From an uncultured Clostridia bacterium (lineage in GTDB: Bacteria; Bacillota; Clostridia; Christensenellales; UBA1242): DNA of 5,607 nucleotides. Under the pieces are notes generated by a model. That model was given only the letters and a program-made list of their open reading frames with translations. It was not told the origin of the DNA and made no database searches. Of this stretch, positions 1-5,358 are shown one piece after another. The position numbers and the translations under genes are program-made. The stretch covers positions 1 to 5,607 of the forward strand of contig CAJFOL010000052.1 in the NCBI GenBank assembly GCA_904397185.1, read 5' to 3'. Every line of letters starts with the position of its first letter. Position 1 is the stretch's first letter.

Positions 1-73
1 ATAATGCTAAAGTCAAAACTAGTAGCACTATCGTCACTATGTAATTCAGTTTAAAATACTTCTTCCCTAGCAT
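1..73 (-). CDS. N-terminus of an exported or membrane protein (partial, runs off the left edge)
   Basis: The minus strand has an ATG at 73-71, preceded by AAAAGAGGTG (87-78), a good Shine-Dalgarno about 4-6 bases from the start. The 24 codons visible translate as MLGKKYFKLNYIVTI followed by VLLVLTLAL. This is a positively charged start (two adjacent Lys, then another Lys) followed by an unbroken hydrophobic stretch from about residue 11, as in a signal peptide or an N-terminal membrane anchor. No stop occurs before the window edge. A consensus promoter lies about 90 bases upstream, so it is probably the first gene of its transcript. It is transcribed in the same direction as leuS but separated from it by the leuS terminator. 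The product cannot be identified from 24 residues. That it is a real gene is inferred from promoter, ribosome binding site and the charged-then-hydrophobic N-terminus together. Confidence 0.7.
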   Translation of the reverse strand, partial: MLGKKYFKLNYIVTIVLLVLTLAL

Positions 74-116
74 TTTTCACCTCTTTTATAGTTTGTTTAA
101 AATCGTCCGTTTTAAT

Positions 117-173
117 TCTATTACTTTATTAATAATTATAAAAAGTCTATTACTTTATTAATAATTATAAAAA
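117..173. repeat. Tandem duplication, 28-base unit with period 29
   Basis: The unit from 117 to 144 recurs without mismatch at 146-173, with a single G between them. Each copy contains TATAAT on the minus strand and the 10-base palindrome TTATTAATAA. The upstream copy (relative to minus-strand transcription) supplies the promoter -10, and the other lies in the first part of the transcript. This could be a simple slippage duplication or a doubled operator; the sequence alone does not decide. Confidence 0.85.
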
Positions 174-192
174 AAAATTATGAATTTGTCAA
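164..192 (-). promoter_or_regulatory. Sigma-A-type promoter for the gene at 1-73
   Basis: Reading the minus strand, TTGACA lies at 192-187 and TATAAT at 169-164, separated by exactly 17 bases. Both hexamers match the housekeeping consensus perfectly. Transcription would start near 157, giving a leader of about 85 bases before the ATG at 73. The -10 lies in the upstream copy of a tandem duplication. The second copy carries another TATAAT (140-135), but only a poor -35 is placed for it. Confidence 0.8.
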
Positions 193-242
193 ATATTAAA
201 GGTATTAAACAAAAATAAATTGCGAAAATAATGTTAAGATTT

Positions 243-265
243 AAAAAAGAGCGATTTTTTCGCTC
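243..265 (-). terminator. Rho-independent terminator of leuS
   Basis: On the minus strand GAGCGA (265-260) pairs with TCGCTC (254-249) across a 5-base A loop, followed by six T (248-243). It lies about 70 bases after the leuS stop codon and before the promoter of the next minus-strand gene, so it separates the two transcripts. The other face has CTTTTCTCC instead of a clean T run, so it is probably one-directional. Confidence 0.85.
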
Positions 266-279
266 CTTTTCTCCTTGTT

Positions 280-328
280 TTGCAAGGTTGCAATGTCTTG
301 CAAGGGTATTGTCTCAAATCTTGCAAGG
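280..328. repeat. Three copies of TTGCAAGG in the leuS 3' untranslated region
   Basis: TTGCAAGG occurs at 280-287, 298-305 and 321-328, and a fourth related TTGCAAT lies at 289-295. The last two full copies are embedded in the palindrome CTTGCAAG (297-304 and 320-327), so they can pair with each other as an 8-base stem with a 15-base loop. They lie between the leuS stop and its terminator. No function is known to me. Confidence 0.6.
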
Positions 329-334
329 TTTTCT

Positions 335-2746
335 CTACTTTACAATGATGTTTACAATTCTGTTTGGTACGTATATCTCTTTGACAATGTTCTTTCCCTC
401 TAAAAGCGGTTTTATCTTTTCATCCTCTTTTACAAGTGACAGTATCTCATCTTGTGACAAAGAGGTGTCAATATTCGCCTTAGTGATAATCTTGCTGTTA
501 ACCTGCACTGCAATTTCGACCATCTTTCTTTGAAGTTTGCTCTCGTCCACCTTTGGCCAAGTGGCATTTGTAAAGTCCTTACCATAACCGCACTGAGTCC
601 AAAGTTCCTCGGTTATATGCGGAGCAAATGGATTTAACAAAGTCAAAAGCACACGATATTCGGCATTATTGAGTTTTTTATTCTTGTAAATTTCATTTAC
701 ACAGGTCATAAGTTGGGCAATTGCGGTGTTAAACTTTATCTTTTCTATATCTTCACTCACCTTTTTGATTGTGGCATTGATGATATAGGCAAGTTCGTCA
801 GAGATAGTCTCCCCAACGGTGAGCATCTCCTTTAAATTGACCACTCTGCCTACGAATTTGTTTGCACTCTTTACACCCTCGTCTGACCAGTTTACGTCTT
901 GGAAATAGTCGCCCATGAAAGCCTCCCAAATACGGAGCGAGTCAGCACCATACTGTTTGATTACATCTCTTGGGTCAACAACATTGCCAAGGCTCTTTGA
1001 CATCTTGACACCATTTGAGCCAAGCACTATACCCTGTGACACCCTCGACTTGAATGGTTCGTTGACAGGCGAAAGACCTATGTCATACAAAAATTTATTC
1101 CAAAATCTAGCATACAAAAGGTGACGGTTTGTGTGTTCGTTTCCGCCATTGTACAAATCAACTGGAAGCCAAGCCTTCAATGCATCGTAGGAGGCAAACT
1201 CTTTGTCATTATGTGGGTCGCAATAGCGCATGAAATACCAACTTGACCCTGCCCAACCTGGCATAGTGTCGGTCTCACGTTTTGCATTCCCACCACAGCA
1301 AGGACATTTTACGTTCACCCATTCATCAATCAGACTGAGTGGGCTTTCGCCGTCTTTGCTAGGCTCGTAACTCTCAACTTTTGGAAGAAGGACAGGAAGT
1401 TCGTCTTCTGGCACTGGCACCCATCCGCATTTTGGACAATTTATCATCGGGATAGGCTCACCCCAATATCTTTGACGTGAGAATACCCAGTCTTGCATTC
1501 TAAAGTTGACAACCTTTTTTGCAACTCCCATCTTCACGAGTTTATCGGTTATTGCAACCTTTGCCTCTTCGACTGTCAAGCCGTCAAATTCTTCGGAATT
1601 TATAAGAGTACAGCCTTTGCCAAGATAATCTTGTTTTTCAAAAGCACTTTCGTTTGTATCTCGACCGCTGATAACTTGAATCATAGGAATACTATGAGCC
1701 ACCGCATAGTCAAAATCTCTTTGGTCATGGCTTGGCACTGCCATTACTGCACCTGTACCATAACTCATAAGCACAAAGTCGCCAATAAAGATAGGCACCT
1801 CTTTGCCGTTTACTGGATTTATGCAGGTAAGTCCTTCCACCTTGCAACCTGTCTTAGTCTTGACAAGTTCGGCTCTTTCAAACTCACTCTTCTTGCTAGA
1901 CTGTTTTATATAATCTTCAACTTCGCTCCAATTCTTTATTTTATCCTTGTTTGCCTTGATAAGTGGATGCTCTGGAGCAAGCACCATAAATGTTATACCA
2001 TATATTGTCTCAATACAAGTGGTGAAAATTTCAAATTCTCCGCCCTGAACAACCTTAAACTTAACCTGCACACCTTCGCTCTTGCCTATCCAATGTTTTT
2101 GCCCGAGTTTGATATGCTCCATGTAATCGGTTTGGTCAAGGTCGTCATTGAGCCTTTCGGCATACTTTGTGATTTTGAGTATCCATTGACTCTTTGGCTT
2201 CTGCACAACATCGGCATGGCACTGACAACATTTGCCGTCCTCGACCTCTTCGTTGGCAAGCACTCCGCAGTTTGGACACCAGTTGACATTGGCATAACGT
2301 TTCTCTGCAAGTCCATGTTTGAAAAACTGCAAAAACAGCCACTGAGTCCATTTGTAGTAACTTGGGTCGCAGGTGCTAATCTCTCTTGACCAGTCAATGC
2401 TAAGCCCTACACTTTTAAGTTGTTCTTTAAAGGTGGCAATATTTCTTGAGACAATCTCCTGTGGCGATTTTTTCTCTTTTATCGCCGTACGTTCTGCCTC
2501 AAGTCCAAAGGCATCACACCCCATTGGGAAGAGAACGTTATACCCCTCAAGTCTTTTCTTTCGTGCGACTGCATCCATTGCCGAATAACTTCGCACATGA
2601 CCGGTATGCAGTCCTTTTCCGCTTGGATAAGGGAATTCAATCAGCACATAGGCATTTTTCTTGCCCTCAACATGATTTGGAACCTCAAATCGTTTTTCCT
2701 TTTCCCATATATCCTGCCATTTCTTTTCAATATCTGTATAGTCCAT
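335..2746 (-). CDS. leuS: Leucyl-tRNA synthetase
   Basis: LeuRS is a cytosolic class Ia enzyme that attaches leucine to tRNA-Leu using ATP. At 803 residues it matches the shorter Gram-positive form (about 800). In order: HIGH-type motif HTGH at 47-50; zinc-binding Cys157, Cys160, Cys173, Cys176; the CP1 editing insert with TTCIET at 242-247 and GTGAVMAVPSHDQRD at 330-344; WVFSRQRYWGEPIP at 420-433; a second Cys cluster (437, 440, 481, 484); SSWYFMRY at 501-508; KMSKS at 581-585; then the anticodon-binding helical domain and the C-terminal domain. The start is set by AAGGAG five bases upstream of the ATG. The stop is TAG. Two positions are odd. The usual GWDAFGLP is GCDAFGLE here (76-83), and the threonine-rich editing peptide normally near TTRPDT is TTCIET. 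Identity is certain; full editing activity is not. The gene is single, divergent from rplJL, and ends at a hairpin terminator. Confidence 0.98.
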   Translation of the reverse strand: MDYTDIEKKWQDIWEKEKRFEVPNHVEGKKNAYVLIEFPYPSGKGLHTGHVRSYSAMDAVARKKRLEGYNVLFPMGCDAFGLEAERTAIKEKKSPQEIVSRNIATFKEQLKSVGLSIDWSREISTCDPSYYKWTQWLFLQFFKHGLAEKRYANVNWCPNCGVLANEEVEDGKCCQCHADVVQKPKSQWILKITKYAERLNDDLDQTDYMEHIKLGQKHWIGKSEGVQVKFKVVQGGEFEIFTTCIETIYGITFMVLAPEHPLIKANKDKIKNWSEVEDYIKQSSKKSEFERAELVKTKTGCKVEGLTCINPVNGKEVPIFIGDFVLMSYGTGAVMAVPSHDQRDFDYAVAHSIPMIQVISGRDTNESAFEKQDYLGKGCTLINSEEFDGLTVEEAKVAITDKLVKMGVAKKVVNFRMQDWVFSRQRYWGEPIPMINCPKCGWVPVPEDELPVLLPKVESYEPSKDGESPLSLIDEWVNVKCPCCGGNAKRETDTMPGWAGSSWYFMRYCDPHNDKEFASYDALKAWLPVDLYNGGNEHTNRHLLYARFWNKFLYDIGLSPVNEPFKSRVSQGIVLGSNGVKMSKSLGNVVDPRDVIKQYGADSLRIWEAFMGDYFQDVNWSDEGVKSANKFVGRVVNLKEMLTVGETISDELAYIINATIKKVSEDIEKIKFNTAIAQLMTCVNEIYKNKKLNNAEYRVLLTLLNPFAPHITEELWTQCGYGKDFTNATWPKVDESKLQRKMVEIAVQVNSKIITKANIDTSLSQDEILSLVKEDEKIKPLLEGKNIVKEIYVPNRIVNIIVK

Positions 2747-2786
2747 TTCTGCTCCTTAAATATGATAAAATAAAACAATATATTTA

Positions 2787-2815
2787 ATGATAATACAAAT
2801 AAGGTTTAATGTCAA
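2787..2815 (-). promoter_or_regulatory. Promoter of leuS
   Basis: On the minus strand TTGACA (2815-2810) and TATCAT (2792-2787) are 17 bases apart, one mismatch from full consensus. Transcription would begin near 2780, giving a leader of only about 33 bases that contains the AAGGAG ribosome binding site. That is far too short for a T-box riboswitch, the usual control of Bacillota leuS genes. Confidence 0.7.
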
Positions 2816-2869
2816 ATTATTTTTTAAAAGTATTAGTTGAACTCTATAAAAAATGAAAATCTAATAAAA

Positions 2870-2923
2870 ACTGAAAAAAATCTTACAAAAACTGTTGACA
2901 AAGACACTTTTTATGTGTATAAT
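2870..2923 (+). promoter_or_regulatory. Strong promoter of the rplJ-rplL operon, with A-rich upstream element
   Basis: TTGACA at 2895-2900 and TATAAT at 2918-2923 are perfect hexamers with a 17-base spacer. The 25 bases before the -35 are A-tract rich, as in UP elements of ribosomal promoters. Start of transcription is expected near 2930, leaving a leader of about 200 bases before rplJ. A second, weaker candidate (TTGAAC at 2837-2842, TCTAAT at 2860-2865, spacer 17) lies just upstream; I would not rely on it. Confidence 0.88.
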
Positions 2924-2941
2924 ATTATCCGTAAAATAAAA

Positions 2942-3065
2942 TCTTGTCCGTAGACCGCAAGTGTGAAAACGTAAACACTACCCGTGTGCTTGCCGAGGAA
3001 AGAAGTAAATAAGAGTTTTAATTTTCTCTCTATGCTTTTTTCCTAAGGCATAGAGATTTTGTTTT
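2942..3065 (+). ncRNA. L10 leader: autoregulatory attenuator of rplJ-rplL
   Basis: The transcript contains CCGTAGAC (2948-2955) and GCCGAGG (2992-2998), which match what I know of the L10-leader family, with GCAAG (2957-2961) pairing with CTTGC (2989-2993). Three competing helices can be drawn. First, 2942-2949 pairs with 2997-3003 (7 pairs, one bulged G), closing the leader fold. Second, 2996-3007 pairs with 3033-3044 (12 continuous pairs, two of them G-U), an antiterminator. Third, 3027-3035 pairs with 3048-3056, the terminator. The first frees the third; the second blocks it. In Bacillus subtilis the L10(L12)4 complex binds such a leader and favours termination, so the same feedback is inferred here. 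The pairings are from reading by eye, without energy calculation. Confidence 0.85.
3027..3065 (+). terminator. Attenuator terminator in the rplJ leader
   Basis: TCTCTATGC (3027-3035) pairs perfectly with GCATAGAGA (3048-3056) around a 12-base loop, and is followed by TTTTGTTTT. It lies about 65 bases before the rplJ start, so termination here would shut off the whole operon. Its left arm overlaps the 3' strand of the proposed antiterminator at 3033-3035, and the loop supplies the rest of that strand. Confidence 0.85.
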
Positions 3066-3075
3066 ATATAAAGAT

Positions 3076-3098
3076 ATTCATACCATGCACGTATGAAT
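3076..3098 (+). other. Hairpin just upstream of the rplJ ribosome binding site
   Basis: ATTCATAC (3076-3083) and GTATGAAT (3091-3098) are perfect inverted repeats with a 7-base loop CATGCAC. No T run follows, so it is not a terminator. It sits 17 bases before the AAAGGAGG (3116-3123). It could protect the mRNA end, act as a processing site, or keep the ribosome binding site free of the upstream fold. This is inference from position. Confidence 0.6.
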
Positions 3099-3129
3099 TA
3101 AACACAATATTCTATAAAGGAGGAATTTC

Positions 3130-3651
3130 ATGAGTGCTAATTTAGAAGCAAAAAAGGCACTTGTAGAAGAAATTAAAGATAAACTCTCACGAGCAAAATC
3201 TGTTACTTTCGTTGACTACAATGCTTTGACTGTTGCTGAAGATACCGAAATGAGACGCGAATTTAAGAAAAACGGCGCCGAATACAAGGTATACAAAAAC
3301 AAACTTTTGCTCCTTGCACTTAACGAACTCGGAATCCAAGGTGCCGAAAAATATCTTCATGGCACTACCGCGGTTGCTTTCAGTTACGATGACGAAGTAA
3401 GCGGTGCAAAAATCGTTTGCCAAAATGCTGAAAAATCAAAGAAATTGACCGTAAAATTTGGTTTACTTAATGGTAACTTCGTTGAAGGCAAGGAAATCGA
3501 AGAACTTGCAAAACTACCAAGCAAAGAAGTGCTTATTGCCAAACTTCTTGGCACACTCAATGCACCTATTTCTGCTTTGGCGAGAGTTCTTATCACCCCT
3601 GTCACTGGGCTTGCTAGAGCATTAAATGCAATCTCTGAGCAAAAAGCATAA
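3130..3651 (+). CDS. rplJ: Large-subunit ribosomal protein L10 (uL10)
   Basis: L10 binds 23S rRNA at the base of the stalk and carries the L7/L12 dimers that recruit translation GTPases. The product has 173 residues, normal for the family. The N-terminal rRNA-binding domain includes FVDYNALTVAE (27-37) and EYKVYKNKLLLLAL (51-64). LPSKEVLIAKLLG (129-141) leads into the C-terminal helix from about 142 to 170, which binds L12. The helix length is compatible with two L12 dimers, as in L10(L12)4, but this is an estimate. The start is fixed by AAAGGAGG six bases upstream. The gene ends in two tandem in-frame TAA codons (3649-3654). rplL follows after 114 bases. The gene is preceded by its own promoter and attenuator, not by rplK-rplA as is common. 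Confidence 0.97.
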   Translation: MSANLEAKKALVEEIKDKLSRAKSVTFVDYNALTVAEDTEMRREFKKNGAEYKVYKNKLLLLALNELGIQGAEKYLHGTTAVAFSYDDEVSGAKIVCQNAEKSKKLTVKFGLLNGNFVEGKEIEELAKLPSKEVLIAKLLGTLNAPISALARVLITPVTGLARALNAISEQKA

Positions 3652-3728
3652 TAAGTGATAAATTAGCGAAATCATATCGCAAAATATAAGTGAGATAATT
3701 CACAAAAAATTTAAAAAATCAAAAAAAA

Positions 3729-3743
3729 TGGTGTGATACACCA
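3729..3743 (+). other. Small hairpin in the rplJ-rplL gap
   Basis: TGGTGT (3729-3734) pairs with ACACCA (3738-3743) around the triloop GAT. It is flanked by A runs on both sides and ends 8 bases before the AGGAGG of rplL (3752-3757). There is no T run on this strand, so it does not terminate. The gap (3652-3765) is otherwise AT-rich with only 4-base stem hairpins (3666-3680, 3690-3703). It may help set the higher translation of rplL relative to rplJ, or be a processing site; this is inference. Confidence 0.55.
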
Positions 3744-3765
3744 AAAAAATTAGGAGGAAAATAAA

Positions 3766-4143
3766 ATGGCTGATGTTAAACAATTAGTTGAAGAAATCAA
3801 ATCTATGTCTGTTCTTGAAGTTTCAGAACTTGTAAAAGAACTTGAAGAAACTTTCGGAGTTTCTGCCGCTGCTCCTGTTGCAGTTGCTGCTGCTCCTGCT
3901 GCTGGCGGTGCTGCTCCTGCTGAAGAGGAAAAGAGCGAATTTACTGTTGAACTTACTGAAATCGGTGCAAACAAAATCGCCGTAATCAAAGTTGTAAGAG
4001 AAATCACAGGACTTGGACTTGGAGAGGCTAAGGCTCTTGTTGAGAGTGCTCCAAAGGCTATCAAAGAAAACGTACCAACAGAAGAGGCTAAGGCAATGGA
4101 GGCTAAACTCAAAGAAGCCGGCGCAACTGTTAAACTTAAATAA
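3766..4143 (+). CDS. rplL: Large-subunit ribosomal protein L7/L12 (bL12)
   Basis: L12 forms dimers on the C-terminal helix of L10 and contacts EF-Tu, EF-G, IF2 and release factors. The product has 125 residues, normal for the family. The N-terminal dimerisation domain is residues 1-33. The flexible Ala/Pro/Gly hinge is about 34-53. The globular C-terminal domain is about 56-125, with the factor-binding helix KIAVIKVVREITGLGLGEAK (70-89). The start is set by AGGAGG eight bases upstream. Codon use is strongly biased (many GCT, GTT, CTT), typical of very highly expressed genes. It is the last gene of the operon: no rpoB follows, and a terminator begins about 95 bases after the stop. Confidence 0.98.
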   Translation: MADVKQLVEEIKSMSVLEVSELVKELEETFGVSAAAPVAVAAAPAAGGAAPAEEEKSEFTVELTEIGANKIAVIKVVREITGLGLGEAKALVESAPKAIKENVPTEEAKAMEAKLKEAGATVKLK

Positions 4144-4205
4144 ATCAAATTTAAAGAAAATAAAGAATATTGTGTTAAAAAAAATCTGCAAGCAAGGTTA
4201 AAACC

Positions 4206-4323
4206 TTTTGAAACTAGCAAAATAAAAGAACTAAAAAGAAAAGGAACTATACACATAAAGTAAAGTTCCTTTTTGTATTAGTTTCAAAAATAACAGACTA
4301 AAGTTAATGCATTTTGAAACTAG
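4206..4323. repeat. Three copies of TTTTGAAACTA(G) around the rplL terminator
   Basis: TTTTGAAACTAG occurs directly at 4206-4217 and 4312-4323, and its complement TAGTTTCAAAA lies at 4279-4289. The middle copy can pair with either flanking one: with the left copy it closes an 11-base stem enclosing the terminator, with the right copy it forms an 11-base stem with a 22-base loop. The set lies between the operon end and the promoter of the next gene. Confidence 0.8.
4238..4278 (+). terminator. Rho-independent terminator of the rplJ-rplL operon
   Basis: AAAAGGAACT (4239-4248) pairs perfectly with AGTTCCTTTT (4264-4273) around a 15-base loop; G4238 and T4274 can add a wobble pair. The 3' arm runs into TTTTTGT. 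The reverse face is also T-rich but no minus-strand gene ends here. A weaker hairpin with only four following T (AAGGT/ACCTT, 4194-4207) lies upstream. The 95 bases between the rplL stop and this hairpin hold no gene that I can support. Confidence 0.85.
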
Positions 4324-4332
4324 AGAAAAAGA

Positions 4333-4362
4333 TTATCAAATTATTAAATTGTATGTTATAAT
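4333..4362 (+). promoter_or_regulatory. Promoter of the HExxH gene (extended -10)
   Basis: TATAAT at 4357-4362 is preceded by TGT (4354-4356), giving an extended -10 (TGnTATAAT). The best -35 is TTATCA (4333-4338), four of six, with an 18-base spacer. Start of transcription is expected near 4369, which would leave only a short leader (about 13 bases) carrying AGGAG. Confidence 0.65.
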
Positions 4363-4381
4363 TAAAACATAGGAGTAAAAA

Positions 4382-5350
4382 ATGAACTTTATAGTAGATA
4401 AACGAACAGAGTTGATGAGCATTATTTTAGCATTGTCGCAAGGAAATGAATATATTGAAGAACACTTTTCTTTTGACATTAAAGATGAATATAGACAACT
4501 ATTATATAATCACTTTTCCAAGTTCAAAAATCACAAAGCGGTTGCACTAGCCAAACAAATAGCCAAGAATGTTGAAGGGTTTTGTTTTGATAACCCAATT
4601 AGATTAGCATTTGCATTAAACAAACAATTAAAATTTGATGGCAAAATAGAAAAATATTTATTGCAAGAGCTTGAACACGAAGAACTATTAAAAGAATTTA
4701 TGAGCAAAATCGTTAATTTTGCAAAAGATAGCAATTTTGAAAAATTCTATATTGATAATAATGTTTACTATTCTTCTAAGATTGAAGAATTAAAGAAAAT
4801 GTTTAATGCAGATCTTTTTATTTATGAATTGCAAAAATTTTTAAAAGATAAAGTTCAAGATGATTTTTTTGTAAATATTATTCCAATGTTAGCTAATGCT
4901 AATCATGGATTTAAAGTTAACAATAACAATTTTGCCAATATTGGCATGCTAAGTGGAGATTTTAAAACGATTAATAAATTCAATAACGGAACAATTCATA
5001 CAATTATCCACGAATTTGTACATAATTTTGTGAATTGCTACACCGATAACAATCGTTTACTAATACCAGATGAATTAAGAAACAAACTCAAAAACATGGG
5101 ATATGGGAATCCAATTTCTTACCTTAACGATACAATCGTTAGAGCAATTACAATAAGATTAAGAGAAAAGATAGAAAATATTGATACTCAGAAGTTCTTT
5201 GACATAGAAAATAAATTTGGATTTGTTTATGTTAAAAAAGTATATAATGAATTGCTTGAATATGAAGGTCAAACCACTTCTTGGAAAGAATATATTCCTA
5301 AATTATTAGAATCAATTAAAGAAAAAGAAGAAAACAATAAAACGTTATAA
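4382..5350 (+). CDS. Putative zinc metalloprotease, DUF4932-like
   Basis: The 322-residue product has HEFVH at 210-214 in the context TIIHEFVHNF, the HExxH zinc-protease signature: His210 and His214 as ligands, Glu211 as catalytic base. A downstream NDTIVRAI (249-256) offers Asp250 as a possible third ligand. The N-terminus (VDKRTELMSIIL, then a segment with NHFSKFKNHKAV at 43-54) resembles, from memory, the DUF4932 family of gut bacteria, whose function is unknown. There is no signal peptide, lipobox or membrane segment, so it should be cytosolic. The C-terminus is charged and helical (about 284-320). The start follows AGGAG (4371-4375) by six bases. It has its own promoter and is not co-transcribed with rplL. 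It is much AT-richer than its neighbours: the sample 4681-4740 has 14 G/C of 60, against 29 of 60 at 1201-1260 in leuS. Protease class is likely; substrate is unknown. Confidence 0.75.
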   Translation: MNFIVDKRTELMSIILALSQGNEYIEEHFSFDIKDEYRQLLYNHFSKFKNHKAVALAKQIAKNVEGFCFDNPIRLAFALNKQLKFDGKIEKYLLQELEHEELLKEFMSKIVNFAKDSNFEKFYIDNNVYYSSKIEELKKMFNADLFIYELQKFLKDKVQDDFFVNIIPMLANANHGFKVNNNNFANIGMLSGDFKTINKFNNGTIHTIIHEFVHNFVNCYTDNNRLLIPDELRNKLKNMGYGNPISYLNDTIVRAITIRLREKIENIDTQKFFDIENKFGFVYVKKVYNELLEYEGQTTSWKEYIPKLLESIKEKEENNKTL

Positions 5351-5358
5351 AAATGGCT

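Noticed and set aside
117..173. Two-copy repeat as the start of a CRISPR array
   Set aside because: The copies are separated by one base, so there is no spacer; no cas gene is near.
231..533. A 100-codon plus-strand open frame with a hydrophobic middle
   Set aside because: It begins in the leuS terminator and continues opposite the leuS 3' end; no ribosome binding site.
1493..2389. A 298-codon plus-strand open frame opposite leuS
   Set aside because: It lies wholly within leuS, which has all its motifs; the antisense frame has no ribosome binding site and reads as a Cys/His/Phe-rich mixture without recognisable domains.
2747..2894. T-box riboswitch upstream of leuS
   Set aside because: The space is too short and neither the T-box sequence nor a leader terminator is present.
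3750..4256. A 168-codon minus-strand open frame opposite rplL
   Set aside because: It is the antisense shadow of the Ala-rich L12 gene, as its Ser/Ala-rich translation shows, and has no independent support.
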